From contig DATKBL010000060.1 in the NCBI GenBank assembly GCA_035513995.1, forward strand, positions 1 to 30,787: a stretch of DNA of 30,787 nt, written 5' to 3'. Of the stretch, positions 7,412 through 14,563 are shown in pieces. Source of the stretch: DASUTW01 sp035513995. GTDB taxonomy: Bacteria > Actinomycetota > UBA4738 > CALAEC01. A program made the translations under genes and the position numbers. The notes beneath the pieces were generated by a model, which had not been told where the DNA came from, searched no databases, and saw only the letters and a list, made by a program, of their open reading frames with translations. Within the stretch, counting starts at the first letter, position 1, and every line of letters begins with the position of its first letter.

Positions 7412-7624
7412 GTGGCGAACGGGAGCGCGAACGCCGAGTATCTCAAGACCGCGGAGGTCGCCGAGATCCTCCACGTCTCTCCGAAGACGGTGACCCGATG
7501 GGCGAAGGACGGGAAGCTGCCCCATTCACGGACCCTCGGCGGGCACCGCCGATTTCCGGCGGAGGCCATCAGGCGCCTGGCCGAGGGGCTGGTGCAGGTC
7601 GACGAGATCGACACACCGCAGTAG
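7412..7624 (+). CDS. bldC: BldC-family MerR-like DNA-binding protein
   Basis: A 70-residue protein made almost entirely of a MerR-type winged helix-turn-helix: YLKTAEVAEILHVSPKTVTR, then WAKDGKLPHSRTLGGHRRF. This is the core and length (about 68 residues) of Streptomyces BldC, which lacks the effector and dimerisation domains of classical MerR and binds direct repeats cooperatively to control development. In a non-sporulating organism the targets may differ. The GTG start has an AGGAGG RBS with 6-nt spacing and its own promoter, so it is probably expressed separately from the sigma/anti-sigma pair. Excisionase-like proteins share this fold, but the TLGGHRR wing favours BldC. Confidence 0.88.
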   Translation: MANGSANAEYLKTAEVAEILHVSPKTVTRWAKDGKLPHSRTLGGHRRFPAEAIRRLAEGLVQVDEIDTPQ

Positions 7625-7655
7625 GCACGAGCGGCCGCGCCGGCGGGCGGGGGAG

Positions 7656-7838
7656 ATGATCCAGCTCCTCCTCGGCCTCGCGGTGCTGCAGTTCGGCCTG
7701 GGGATCATGCTGGCCGGGGCCGCCGGCCGGATCCGCCAGGATGCCGGAGGGTCCTTCTGGGCCGGCGCGGCGCTCTCGGCGCTGCTGGGGCTCGTGGGGT
7801 TCGCGATCGTGGTCGCGTCGGCCCGTCGAGCGGAGTAG
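7656..7838 (+). CDS. Small two-helix membrane protein, unknown
   Basis: A 60-residue protein with two hydrophobic segments (about 2-24 and 36-54), separated by a short polar turn (GRIRQDAGGSF) and ending in a basic tail. GGGGGAG precedes the ATG, and codon third positions are almost uniformly G or C, supporting real coding. It starts 31 nt after the BldC-like gene and may share its transcript. No family was recognised. Confidence 0.55.
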   Translation: MIQLLLGLAVLQFGLGIMLAGAAGRIRQDAGGSFWAGAALSALLGLVGFAIVVASARRAE

Positions 7839-7841
7839 GCG

Positions 7842-8216
7842 CTACCCCTGCACGCGATCGGGGATGGCCGCTCGGATCGTCTCGAGCCAGAACTCCTCGC
7901 CGCGCTTCTGCTTGCGGAGGCCGACCATCCCGCCGGAGAAGCCGCCGCCCGTCCCGCGGCTGTCGACCTCGACGCTGATCCCCGTGCCGCCCTCGCCCGA
8001 GGCCGTGGTCACGAGGATCTGCATCGGCATCTTCTCGGCCTTGCGGAAGCCGCCGGCGAGGTACGCCATCCCGACCGAGCCGGTCTCGATCACCAGCGAC
8101 CCCGGCTCGTTCGAGGCGACCGTCGGCTGGTAGTCGGCCATCCGCGTCACGGCCTCGGCGATCGCCGCCCGGACCTGCTCCTCGGCAGCCCGAGACTGCA
8201 GCTGGATCGCTGCCAT
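7842..8216 (-). CDS. Conserved-looking hypothetical protein, 124 residues
   Basis: A soluble 124-residue protein with no signal or membrane segment. An N-terminal amphipathic helix (~8-28) is followed by beta-rich sequence with many glycines (VTTASGEGGTGISVEVDSRG, then GGGFSGG) and a C-terminal helix ending WLETIRAAIPDRV. The layout of helix, antiparallel strands and final helix is reminiscent of small SRPBCC-like or ligand-binding folds, but I do not recognise a family. The ATG is preceded by GGGAGGG at good spacing. It is convergent with the small membrane protein gene (3 nt apart) and divergent from the peptidase gene. Confidence 0.6.
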   Translation of the reverse strand: MAAIQLQSRAAEEQVRAAIAEAVTRMADYQPTVASNEPGSLVIETGSVGMAYLAGGFRKAEKMPMQILVTTASGEGGTGISVEVDSRGTGGGFSGGMVGLRKQKRGEEFWLETIRAAIPDRVQG

Positions 8217-8276
8217 CCAACCCTCCCTCTCACTCGCGTCCGGCGGTGTCGCCGGTTCCCGCTGGCGTCGTCAGGA

Positions 8277-8282
8277 TAAACT
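8277..8282 (+). promoter_or_regulatory. -10 box upstream of S51-type peptidase gene
   Basis: TAAACT in the 121-bp divergent region, 55 nt upstream of the ATG at 8338. The transcript would carry GGAGG at 8327-8331, 6 nt before the start. No clear -35 box is seen. Confidence 0.4.
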
Positions 8283-8337
8283 CCCGCGGCGTGCCCGGAA
8301 AGTTGCGCTCCGGCGAAGGCCACGATGGAGGTCGGTC

Positions 8338-9069
8338 ATGACGGGCGACCGCTCGTTCGGACTGCTCGGGTCGGGGGAGTTCGAGCCCTGGGCCGAGGAG
8401 GTGGACCGCTGGCTGCTGGAGAGAGCGGGTGCCGACGGCCCCGTGCTCGTGGCTCCGACCGCGAGCGCGCCCGAGGGCGACGAGGTCTTCGAGCGGTGGG
8501 GCCGCCTCGGGTTGGAGCACTACGAGCGTCTCGGGGCCCTCGCCGAGGTGCTTCCCCTCAGGACGCGGGCGGACGCCGAAGACCACTCCGTGATCGCGCG
8601 GCTCGATCGGGCCTCGATGGTGTTCTTCTCGGGCGGCAACCCCGCCTATCTAACCGCGGCGATCGGGGGGACGCCGTTCTGGGATCGGCTGCGTGAGCGG
8701 CTGAGCGAGGGTCTCGCCTTCGGGGGCTGCAGCGCGGGAGCGGCGCTGCTGGGCCGACGCGTCCCCGACTCCTCGCTCGCGGATCCGTTCACCCCGTGGG
8801 GCGCCGGCCTCGGGATGTTCGGGCCGGCCGTGCTCGCCCCTCACTGGGGCGCGCTTGACGCGTACGTCCCGGGACTTCGTGACTGGATCGAGCGGTCGGT
8901 CGACCGCGACGTGACGCTCGTGGGCCTCGACGAGCGAACGGCCCTGATGGGAGACGGGCGGGCCTGGCGAGTCGCGGGGTCCGGGCACGTCCACGTGCGT
9001 CACGACGGCCTGTGGACGACGTTTCACCCCGGCGACGAGGTCGCCCCGGGCGCCCTCACCGCTTCCTGA
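8338..9069 (+). CDS. Peptidase S51 / cyanophycinase-like family protein
   Basis: A 243-residue protein of the S51 serine peptidase family, whose known members are dipeptidase E (aspartyl dipeptidase) and cyanophycinase, with a class I glutamine amidotransferase-like fold. The nucleophile elbow GCSAGAALLG places the catalytic serine at S132. FSGGN (97-101) is the preceding loop that helps form the oxyanion site. The candidate histidine is H169 in LAPHWG. It is shorter than cyanophycinases and close to dipeptidase E in length. There is no signal peptide. It has its own putative promoter and a good RBS. The physiological peptide substrate is not evident, and the trp operon downstream has its own promoter. 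Confidence 0.75.
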   Translation: MTGDRSFGLLGSGEFEPWAEEVDRWLLERAGADGPVLVAPTASAPEGDEVFERWGRLGLEHYERLGALAEVLPLRTRADAEDHSVIARLDRASMVFFSGGNPAYLTAAIGGTPFWDRLRERLSEGLAFGGCSAGAALLGRRVPDSSLADPFTPWGAGLGMFGPAVLAPHWGALDAYVPGLRDWIERSVDRDVTLVGLDERTALMGDGRAWRVAGSGHVHVRHDGLWTTFHPGDEVAPGALTAS

Positions 9070-9077
9070 GGTCGGGG

Positions 9078-9107
9078 TTGACGGGGGCGCAGCCTCCCGC
9101 GTATGGT
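9078..9107 (+). promoter_or_regulatory. Promoter of the trp operon
   Basis: TTGACG (9078-9083) and TATGGT (9102-9107), spacer 18 nt: the best vegetative-type promoter in the window. The -10 box ends 10 nt before the trpL start codon, so the leader peptide would be translated from an mRNA with only a few untranslated bases. Confidence 0.7.
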
Positions 9108-9117
9108 TCCCGGCACG

Positions 9118-9189
9118 ATGACGAGTCCCGTTCGCACTTGGTGGTGGGCCTGGCGCCCCTCGAGTGGGGCGGGACCGCTCATGGCCTGA
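9118..9189 (+). CDS. trpL: trp operon leader peptide with clustered Trp codons
   Basis: A 23-residue open frame, MTSPVRTWWWAWRPSSGAGP followed by LMA. Four of five consecutive codons are tryptophan (residues 8-10 and 12; codons at 9139-9147 and 9151-9153). This is the hallmark of a transcription attenuator. When charged tRNA-Trp is scarce, the ribosome stalls at these codons and changes RNA folding downstream. It lies between a strong promoter and a terminator hairpin, upstream of trpD. No Shine-Dalgarno sequence precedes the ATG. Its peptide product presumably has no function of its own. Confidence 0.85.
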   Translation: MTSPVRTWWWAWRPSSGAGPLMA

Positions 9190-9245
9190 TCACGCTGTAG
9201 GCGACCGAACCACTCGAGGACCTCCGACAGGGGGTCCTTTCTCTA
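9145..9245 (+). promoter_or_regulatory. trp attenuator RNA (pause hairpin, antiterminator, terminator)
   Basis: Mutually exclusive pairings can be traced by eye. (1:2) GGGC in the Trp codons (9146-9149) with GCCC (9155-9158), or the 6-bp hairpin 9154-9159/9166-9171. (2:3) CCTCGAGTGG (9158-9167) is exactly complementary over 10 nt to CCACTCGAGG (9210-9219). (3:4) terminator 9217-9224/9231-9238. The antiterminator arm takes three bases of the terminator's 5' arm. Stalling at the Trp codons would free segment 2 to pair with 3 and allow read-through into trpD. The folding is inferred by hand, without energy calculation. Confidence 0.7.
9217..9245 (+). terminator. Attenuator terminator upstream of trpD
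   Basis: AGGACCTC pairs with GGGGTCCT (8 bp, one G-U) around loop CGACAG, followed by the pyrimidine-rich TTCTCT. The U-tract is interrupted, but this is typical for a high-GC genome. It lies 22 nt before the trpD start. Confidence 0.65.
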
Positions 9246-9266
9246 TTCCCGGGAGGGGTGAGGGAC

Positions 9267-10295
9267 ATGTCGATCACGAAATCGCTCTCGCGTCTGCTGG
9301 AGGGGTCCGACCTCTCCCGCGAGGAGGCGCGCGAGGTGACGGGCGAGATCATGAGGGGCGAGGCCACACCGGCCCAGATCGGAGGGTTCCTGGTCGCGCT
9401 GAGGATGAAGGGGGAGACGCCTGAGGAGATCGCGGGGTGCGCGGAGGCGATGCTCGATCACGTGCTCCCGGTCGTGCCGCGGCGCCGCGACCTGATCGAC
9501 ACGGCCGGAACGGGGGGTGACGGAGCGGGGACGCTGAACCTCTCGACCGCCGCCGCGCTCGTGGCCGCCGCGGCGGGCGCGGGTGTCGCGAAGCACGGGA
9601 ACCGGGCCGTGTCGTCGGTGTCGGGCTCGGCGGATGTTCTGGAGGCGCTCGGGTTCGCCATCGACCTGTCGCCGGAGCGGATCGCCCGCTCCATCGACGA
9701 GCACGGGTTCGGCTTCCTCTTCGCCCCCGCGCACCACCCGGCGATGCGACACGCAGGCCCGGTCCGCCGGGAGCTCGCCGCGCGCACGGTCTTCAACGTG
9801 CTGGGGCCGCTGACGAACCCGGCCGGCGCCCGCGCCCAGCTCGTGGGCGTCTACGCGCCCGGCCTCGCCGGCACCGTGGCGCGCGTGCTCGGCCTGCTCG
9901 GGGCCGATCGGGCTCTCGTGGTCCACGGGGCGGGCGGCATCGACGAGCTGTCGCCGGCGGGGCCGAACCTCGTCTTCGAGGTCGAGGAGGGACGCGTCGT
10001 CCAGGCCTCCGTTGACCCCGCCGACCTCGGGATGCCGGGGTGCGCCCCGGAGGATCTCGCCGGCGGCACCCCGGAGCAGAACGCTGCCGCGATCCTGGAG
10101 GTGTTCGAGGGCGCGCCCGGACCGCGACGCGACGCGGTCCTGCTGAACGCGGCCGCCGCGCTCCGGATCGCCGGCCTCGTCGCGGATCTGCGAGAAGGGC
10201 TCGCCGCGGCCGCGGAGGTCGTGAACGGCGGGGCGGCCGCCGCGAAGCTGGAGGCGCTCGTGGCGTTCACCCGCGCCGAGGAGGCCGTGGCGTGA
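9267..10295 (+). CDS. trpD: Anthranilate phosphoribosyltransferase
   Basis: A 342-residue enzyme joining anthranilate and PRPP in the second committed step of tryptophan synthesis. The PRPP-binding GTGGD (81-85), NLST (91-94) and KHGNRAVSS (109-117), then NVLGPLTNPA and DELSPAG, are all intact, and the length is standard. ATG 9267 is preferred over GTG 9258, because GGGAGGGG (9251-9258) then sits at about 8 nt rather than touching the start. It is the first structural gene of the operon; its stop overlaps the trpCF start (GTGA). The anthranilate synthase genes trpE and trpG, which often precede it, are not in the window. Confidence 0.96.
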   Translation: MSITKSLSRLLEGSDLSREEAREVTGEIMRGEATPAQIGGFLVALRMKGETPEEIAGCAEAMLDHVLPVVPRRRDLIDTAGTGGDGAGTLNLSTAAALVAAAAGAGVAKHGNRAVSSVSGSADVLEALGFAIDLSPERIARSIDEHGFGFLFAPAHHPAMRHAGPVRRELAARTVFNVLGPLTNPAGARAQLVGVYAPGLAGTVARVLGLLGADRALVVHGAGGIDELSPAGPNLVFEVEEGRVVQASVDPADLGMPGCAPEDLAGGTPEQNAAAILEVFEGAPGPRRDAVLLNAAAALRIAGLVADLREGLAAAAEVVNGGAAAAKLEALVAFTRAEEAVA

Positions 10296-11461
10296 GGCCG
10301 TTCCGCCGCGCCCTCGCCGGGGCCGGGCTCTCGGTGATCGCCGAGATCAAGCGGAGGTCGCCGTCGGCCGGCGACCTCCGGCCCCAGGCCGACGTCGCCT
10401 CGCTCGCCCGCGGCTTCGAGCGCGCCGGGGCCGCCGCGATCTCCGTGCTCGTGGACGAGCGCTTCGGGGGATCGCTCGACGACCTCCGCGCGGCCCGCGC
10501 GGAGACGCGGCTCCCGCTGCTCGCGAAGGGCTTCCTCCGGAGCGAGGAGGACCTCGCCGCCGTGCGCCGAGCGGGAGCCGACGCGGCCCTCCTCCTGCTC
10601 CGCGATCTCGACGACCGTCGGATGCGGCGCCTGATGGCCCGAGCGGAGTCGCTCGGGATCGAGACCCTCGTGGAGGCGCACGACGGCGAGGAGCTGGGAC
10701 GGGCGATGAACCTGGGCGCCGATCCGATCGGTATCAACGCGCGCGACCTCGAGACCTTCCGGGTGGATCGCGTGCGCCAGCTCCGCCTCGTCGCCCGGGC
10801 GCGCGGCCGCGTCGTCGTCGCCGAGTCCGGCATCCTGAGCCGCGCGCAGGGCGCCGAGGCGGAGCTGGCCGGAGCCGACGCGATCCTCGTCGGCACCGCG
10901 CTGATGCGGGCGCCCGACCCCGCCGCGGAGCTCCTCCGCCTCGCCGCCCGCCCGCTCGTCAAGGTGTGCGGCCTGACGCGTGAGGAGGATGTCGCCGCCG
11001 CAGCGGAGGCCGGCGTCGACATGGCCGGCTTCGTCCTCGCCGAGAGCCCGCGCCGCGTCGACGATGCGCTGGACGTTCCGGACGGGATGCTCTCGGTCGG
11101 GATCGTGGTCGGAGGGTCGCGGCCGAGGGGCACCGACCTCGTGCAGGCCTACGAGCTCGAGCGGGGCCATCGTGGGCGCGACGCGCTCCTGCTCCAGGGG
11201 GGCCGGGTCGTCGCCTCCGTCCCCGATCTCCCGTGGGGAGGCGACGACCCGGCCCATCTCGACCGCGCGGCCGACGTGGCCGGCCGCGTGATGCTGGCGG
11301 GCGGACTCTCGCCGGCCAACGTTGGGGGCGCGGTCCATCGCGTGCGACCGTGGGCCGTGGACGCCAGTCGGGGTCTCGAGAAGGCTCCGGGGATCAAGGA
11401 TCCGGAGAGGATGAGGGCTTTCGTGGCCGCGGCGCGGGAAGCGGGGGCGGCGTCGTGTTGA
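10292..11461 (+). CDS. trpCF: Fused indole-3-glycerol-phosphate synthase / phosphoribosylanthranilate isomerase
   Basis: A 389-residue TrpC-TrpF fusion for two consecutive steps from phosphoribosylanthranilate to indole-glycerol phosphate. The TrpC half (~1-220) keeps the catalytic set E18, K20 (AEIKRRSPS), K79, E128, N149, E178 and S179, but lacks about 40 N-terminal residues found in most IGPS proteins. The TrpF half (~222-389) begins KVCGLT (C226, the general base), followed by ESPRRV, AGGLSPANV (336-344) and VDASRGLEKAPGIKD. The middle of TrpF is short: the usual VQLHG block and an obvious general-acid aspartate segment (LLD...GGtG) are not visible. At 389 residues it is well below the ~450 of enterobacterial fusions. 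GTG overlaps the trpD stop. TrpC function is likely; TrpF activity is less certain. Confidence 0.88.
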   Translation: MRPFRRALAGAGLSVIAEIKRRSPSAGDLRPQADVASLARGFERAGAAAISVLVDERFGGSLDDLRAARAETRLPLLAKGFLRSEEDLAAVRRAGADAALLLLRDLDDRRMRRLMARAESLGIETLVEAHDGEELGRAMNLGADPIGINARDLETFRVDRVRQLRLVARARGRVVVAESGILSRAQGAEAELAGADAILVGTALMRAPDPAAELLRLAARPLVKVCGLTREEDVAAAAEAGVDMAGFVLAESPRRVDDALDVPDGMLSVGIVVGGSRPRGTDLVQAYELERGHRGRDALLLQGGRVVASVPDLPWGGDDPAHLDRAADVAGRVMLAGGLSPANVGGAVHRVRPWAVDASRGLEKAPGIKDPERMRAFVAAAREAGAASC

Positions 11462-12570
11462 CCGTCGAGATCGGACGGGGGTTCGGTGGCCGCTTCGTGC
11501 CCGAGACGCTGATCCCCGCCCTCGACGAGCTGGCCGAGGCGTGGGCCGAGGCTCGCGCCGACCCCGGGTTCCACGCCGAGCTCGCCCACCTCGGTCGCGC
11601 TTACGCGGGTCGGCCGACGCCGCTGTTCCGAGCCGAGCGACTGGCCCCAGGACGCCGTCTCTACCTGAAGCGCGAGGACCTGCTCCACACGGGAGCTCAC
11701 AAGCTGAACAACGCGCTCGGCCAGGGGCTCCTGGCTCGACGCCTGGGCAAGGACCGCGTCGTCGCGGAGACCGGCGCGGGGCAGCACGGCGTCGCGGCCG
11801 CCGCCGTCTGCGCCCTCCTCGGGCTCGAGTGCGTCGTCTATATGGGCGAGGAGGACGTCCGCCGCCAGCACCCCAACGTCGAGCGGATGGGTCTCCTGGG
11901 GGCCGAGGTCCGGTCGGTGACCCACGGGACCCGAACCCTGCGCGAGGCCGTCTCGGAGGCGATCCGCGACTGGATCGGCAGGGTGCGGGACACCCACTAC
12001 CTGATCGGCTCGTGCGTCGGGCCCGAGCCCTACCCGGACGTGGTGGCCACCCTCCAAGAGGCGATCGGGCGCGAGGCCCGCGACCAGGTGCTCGCCGCAG
12101 AGGGCCGCCTGCCCGACGCGGTCGTGGCCTGCGTGGGCGGCGGGTCGAACGCGATCGGCCTGTTCCGCGCCTTCCTGGAGGACCCGGGCGTTCGGCTGGT
12201 CGGCGTGGAGGCGGAGGGGGCCGCGAGCCTGTCCCGCGGCAGGCCCGCGGTGCTCCACGGCGCTCGATCGTACGCGCTGGCCGACGCCGAGGGTCAGATC
12301 CTCGACGCCCACTCGGTCTCCGCCGGACTCGACTACCCGGGCGTCGGACCCGAGCACGCGCGCCTGCGGGAGTCGGGACGCGTCGAGTACCTGACGGCCT
12401 CCGACGAGGAGGCTCTCGCCGCCTTCCGGCTCCTGTCGCGGACCGAGGGGATCATCCCCGCGCTCGAGCCCGCGCACGCGATCGCGCGGGCGCTCGAGGT
12501 CGACGCCGACCTCGTGGTCGTCGGGCTCTCCGGCCGCGGCGACAAGGATCTCGGCACGGTGCTCGGATGA
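11455..12570 (+). CDS. trpB: Tryptophan synthase beta chain
   Basis: A protein of about 371 residues, PLP-dependent, condensing indole with serine. The PLP lysine is K83 in HTGAHKLNN, the catalytic glutamate is E105 in ETGAGQHG, and the phosphate-binding loop is GGGSNAIG. LSGRGDKD near the C-terminus is also standard. The start is GTG 11455 or TTG 11458, the latter overlapping the trpCF stop as TTGA. Either way the genes overlap and are probably translationally coupled. It is the TrpB1 type, expected to pair with the alpha chain encoded next. Confidence 0.97.
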   Translation: MLTVEIGRGFGGRFVPETLIPALDELAEAWAEARADPGFHAELAHLGRAYAGRPTPLFRAERLAPGRRLYLKREDLLHTGAHKLNNALGQGLLARRLGKDRVVAETGAGQHGVAAAAVCALLGLECVVYMGEEDVRRQHPNVERMGLLGAEVRSVTHGTRTLREAVSEAIRDWIGRVRDTHYLIGSCVGPEPYPDVVATLQEAIGREARDQVLAAEGRLPDAVVACVGGGSNAIGLFRAFLEDPGVRLVGVEAEGAASLSRGRPAVLHGARSYALADAEGQILDAHSVSAGLDYPGVGPEHARLRESGRVEYLTASDEEALAAFRLLSRTEGIIPALEPAHAIARALEVDADLVVVGLSGRGDKDLGTVLG

Positions 12571-13316
12571 GCCGGCTCGCGATCTACCTCATGGCCTCCC
12601 GGGAACTCCCGGTGCTCGCCGAGGTCGCGGTCGAGGCCGGCGCCGATCTCGTGGAGGTGGGGTTCCCGCACTCCGATCCTCTGGCGGACGGCCCCGTGAT
12701 CCGTCGGGCGGCCGAGCGGGCGCTCGCCGAGGGGATGGGCGTGGGCGCCTGCCTCGAGGTGCTCGCCGAGGCGCGGGGGCGCGTGCACGCCCCTCTGGTT
12801 CCGATGACGTACGCGGCGGTGCTCGAGGCGTACGGCCCCGATCGCTTCGCCGAGGACGCCCGAGGCGCGGGTGCGTCGAGCGTGATCGTGGCCGACCTCC
12901 CCTCGGACGCCATGCCCGGCCTCTCGCGCATCCACCTGGTCGCGCCCACCACGCCCACCGCGCGGATCCGACTCGCGGCCGAGCGCACCGACGGCTGGCT
13001 CTACCTCGTGAGCGTGACGGGGACGACCGGCGCCCGGAGCGAGTCGCCGCCGCTCCTGCCCTCCCTGGTCCGCCGGGCCAGGGAGGTCACCCGCGTGCCG
13101 CTCCTCGCCGGGTTCGGGATCGGGACCCCCGCCCAGGCGGCCGCCGCGGCGGGCGTCGCGGACGGGGTCGTCGTGGGCAGCCGCGCGATCGAGGCGGTGG
13201 AGGAGGGCGGCGACGAGAGCCTCCGGGCCCTCGTCGCCGCCCTCCGGGACGCCCTCGACGCGGCGCCCGAGATGAGCGTTTCCGGCGGCGGCGCGTCGAG
13301 GGCGTCCCCCATCTGA
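12567..13316 (+). CDS. trpA: Tryptophan synthase alpha chain
   Basis: A 249-residue TIM-barrel subunit that cleaves indole-3-glycerol phosphate and passes indole to TrpB. The catalytic acids are E30 in VEVGFPHSDP and D41 in LADGP, corresponding to Glu49 and Asp60 of the Salmonella enzyme. GFGIGTPAQA and VVVGSRAIE form the phosphate site. It is about 20 residues shorter than usual at the N-terminus, and the common AYLTAGDP segment reads IYLMASREL here. ATG overlaps the trpB stop (ATGA). It ends the operon; only weak dyads and no convincing terminator follow. Confidence 0.94.
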   Translation: MSRLAIYLMASRELPVLAEVAVEAGADLVEVGFPHSDPLADGPVIRRAAERALAEGMGVGACLEVLAEARGRVHAPLVPMTYAAVLEAYGPDRFAEDARGAGASSVIVADLPSDAMPGLSRIHLVAPTTPTARIRLAAERTDGWLYLVSVTGTTGARSESPPLLPSLVRRAREVTRVPLLAGFGIGTPAQAAAAAGVADGVVVGSRAIEAVEEGGDESLRALVAALRDALDAAPEMSVSGGGASRASPI

Positions 13317-13383
13317 CCGACACGGCCCCGGTACACGAGAACCGTCACGCCTCGCTATGCAGTCGCTCCCTTTGCCTCCGATA

Positions 13384-13431
13384 CCTGGAGCAGAAGCGCG
13401 GATCAGAGCGATCCGCACGATATCCAGGAGG
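13384..13431 (+). promoter_or_regulatory. Nested hairpin that can mask the RBS of the TasA-like gene
   Basis: A perfect inner stem, GCGGATC (13398-13404) with GATCCGC (13410-13416) around loop AGAGC, sits inside an outer pairing of CCTGGA (13384-13389) with TCCAGG (13423-13428). The outer 3' arm takes in the first AGG of the AGGAGG RBS (13426-13431), 5 nt before ATG 13437. This could be a translational switch, an operator for a dimeric regulator, or an mRNA stabiliser. The rest of the 120-bp gap after trpA shows only a possible TATGCA -10 box near 13358. Confidence 0.45.
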
Positions 13432-13436
13432 CAGGA

Positions 13437-14042
13437 ATGACCGAAGCACACCGGACACTCGTCGCAGAGCCGCGGGAGCGGCGCACGGGGGCCAAGCTGG
13501 GCCTCACGATGCTCATCCTGGCGCTGCTCGGCGCCGTGGTCGGCTTCGGGACCTTCTCGGCCTTCAGCGCCACGACCGAGAACCCCGGCAACGCGTTCGA
13601 CGCGGGGACCGTCTCGATCACCGACGACGACAGCGGCTCCGCGATGCTCTCGCTGGCCGACGCCAAGCCGGGCGACTCCGACACCGGCTGCATCGTGGTT
13701 ACGTACACGGGCTCGCTGCCCTCCTCGGTTCGCCTCTACGGCGCCACCGGCGGGTCGGGTCTCGATCAGTACCTCGATCTGACGGTCACGCGCGGCTCGA
13801 TCGCCGGGCCGTCGTTCGACTCGTGCGCGGGCTTCACGCCCGATGGGGGCGGCGGGGTCATCTACTCGGGCACCCTCGCCGGCTACCCGGACGCTTACGC
13901 GGCCGGGCTGGTCGACCCCGACGGGTCGTGGACGAACGGTGAGTCGCGCGCCTACCGCTTCTCCGTCTCGGTGCAGGACGACGGCGGCGCGCAGGGCCTG
14001 AACGCGACCCAGACCTTCACCTGGGAGGCTCGCAACAACTGA
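13437..14042 (+). CDS. TasA/camelysin-like secreted protein with SipW-type signal peptide
   Basis: A 201-residue exported protein. A basic N-region is followed by a hydrophobic helix (~21-39) and then SAFSATTENPGNAFDAGTV, the signature of SipW-dependent signal peptides in TasA and camelysin relatives. The mature part is beta-rich, acidic and glycine-rich, has two cysteines (GCIVV and DSCAGF) and ends TFTWEARNN, as in other actinobacterial TasA-like proteins. In Bacillus, TasA forms amyloid-like biofilm fibres; whether this protein polymerises is unknown. The stop overlaps the SipW-type peptidase gene (TGATG), so enzyme and substrate are translationally coupled. It has a strong AGGAGG RBS, possibly masked by the upstream hairpin. 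Confidence 0.8.
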   Translation: MTEAHRTLVAEPRERRTGAKLGLTMLILALLGAVVGFGTFSAFSATTENPGNAFDAGTVSITDDDSGSAMLSLADAKPGDSDTGCIVVTYTGSLPSSVRLYGATGGSGLDQYLDLTVTRGSIAGPSFDSCAGFTPDGGGGVIYSGTLAGYPDAYAAGLVDPDGSWTNGESRAYRFSVSVQDDGGAQGLNATQTFTWEARNN

Positions 14043-14563
14043 TGGACGCGGCGCTCCAGACGCGGGCGAGGAAGCAGGCGAGGCCCCGGACCTCCGGGGC
14101 CTCCCTCGCCGTTCTCGGGGCGCTCGTCCTCGTGCTCTTCGTCATAGTCGCGATGACGCTGGCGGGGTTCCGCTTCCTGATCGTGCGCAGCGGGAGCATG
14201 GAGCCGGCCATCGGGACCGGGGACGTCGTCGTGGTGAAGACCGTCCGTCCGGCGGAGGTGTCCACCGGGCAGGTCGTGACCTTCCGCGACGCGACCCGGG
14301 ACGATCACCTCGTGACGCACCGGGTCGTGAGCGTCGTGCGCGTGGACGGGCGCTACGACTTCGTCACTCGGGGCGACGCCAACACCGCCGAGGAGCGATG
14401 GTCGATCGCCGCGGGCGGCTCGATCGGGGCCGTGCGAGCCACGATCCCGATGATCGGCTACCCGCTGAACTGGCTCGGCTCGGCCGCGGTGCGCGTCTGG
14501 CTCCTCATCGCGGGATCCGTCCTCGTGGGCGGCGCGCTCCTTCGGCGAGTCTGGCGGGGGTGA
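14042..14563 (+). CDS. sipW: SipW-type (ER/archaeal-like) signal peptidase I
   Basis: A 173-residue membrane protease. Helix ~20-45 is followed by the catalytic serine S52 in RSGSMEP. H93 in VTHRVV stands in place of the lysine of ordinary bacterial type I peptidases, and D112 lies in TRGDAN. A second helix (~149-167) and a basic tail end the protein. The Ser-His-Asp arrangement defines the SipW/ER-type branch, which processes TasA-like precursors. Both flanking genes encode proteins with the matching signal type, so they are the likely substrates. ATG overlaps the preceding stop. Confidence 0.9.
   Translation: MDAALQTRARKQARPRTSGASLAVLGALVLVLFVIVAMTLAGFRFLIVRSGSMEPAIGTGDVVVVKTVRPAEVSTGQVVTFRDATRDDHLVTHRVVSVVRVDGRYDFVTRGDANTAEERWSIAAGGSIGAVRATIPMIGYPLNWLGSAAVRVWLLIAGSVLVGGALLRRVWRG

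Noticed and set aside
11541..12566. Extension of the trpA frame upstream through trpB
   Set aside because: Arginine/proline-rich out-of-frame translation of trpB. trpA homology starts exactly at the ATGA overlap.
13317..13383. Possible terminator after trpA
   Set aside because: Only a 4-bp stem (CGGT/ACCG) with an 8-base loop and no T-tract.
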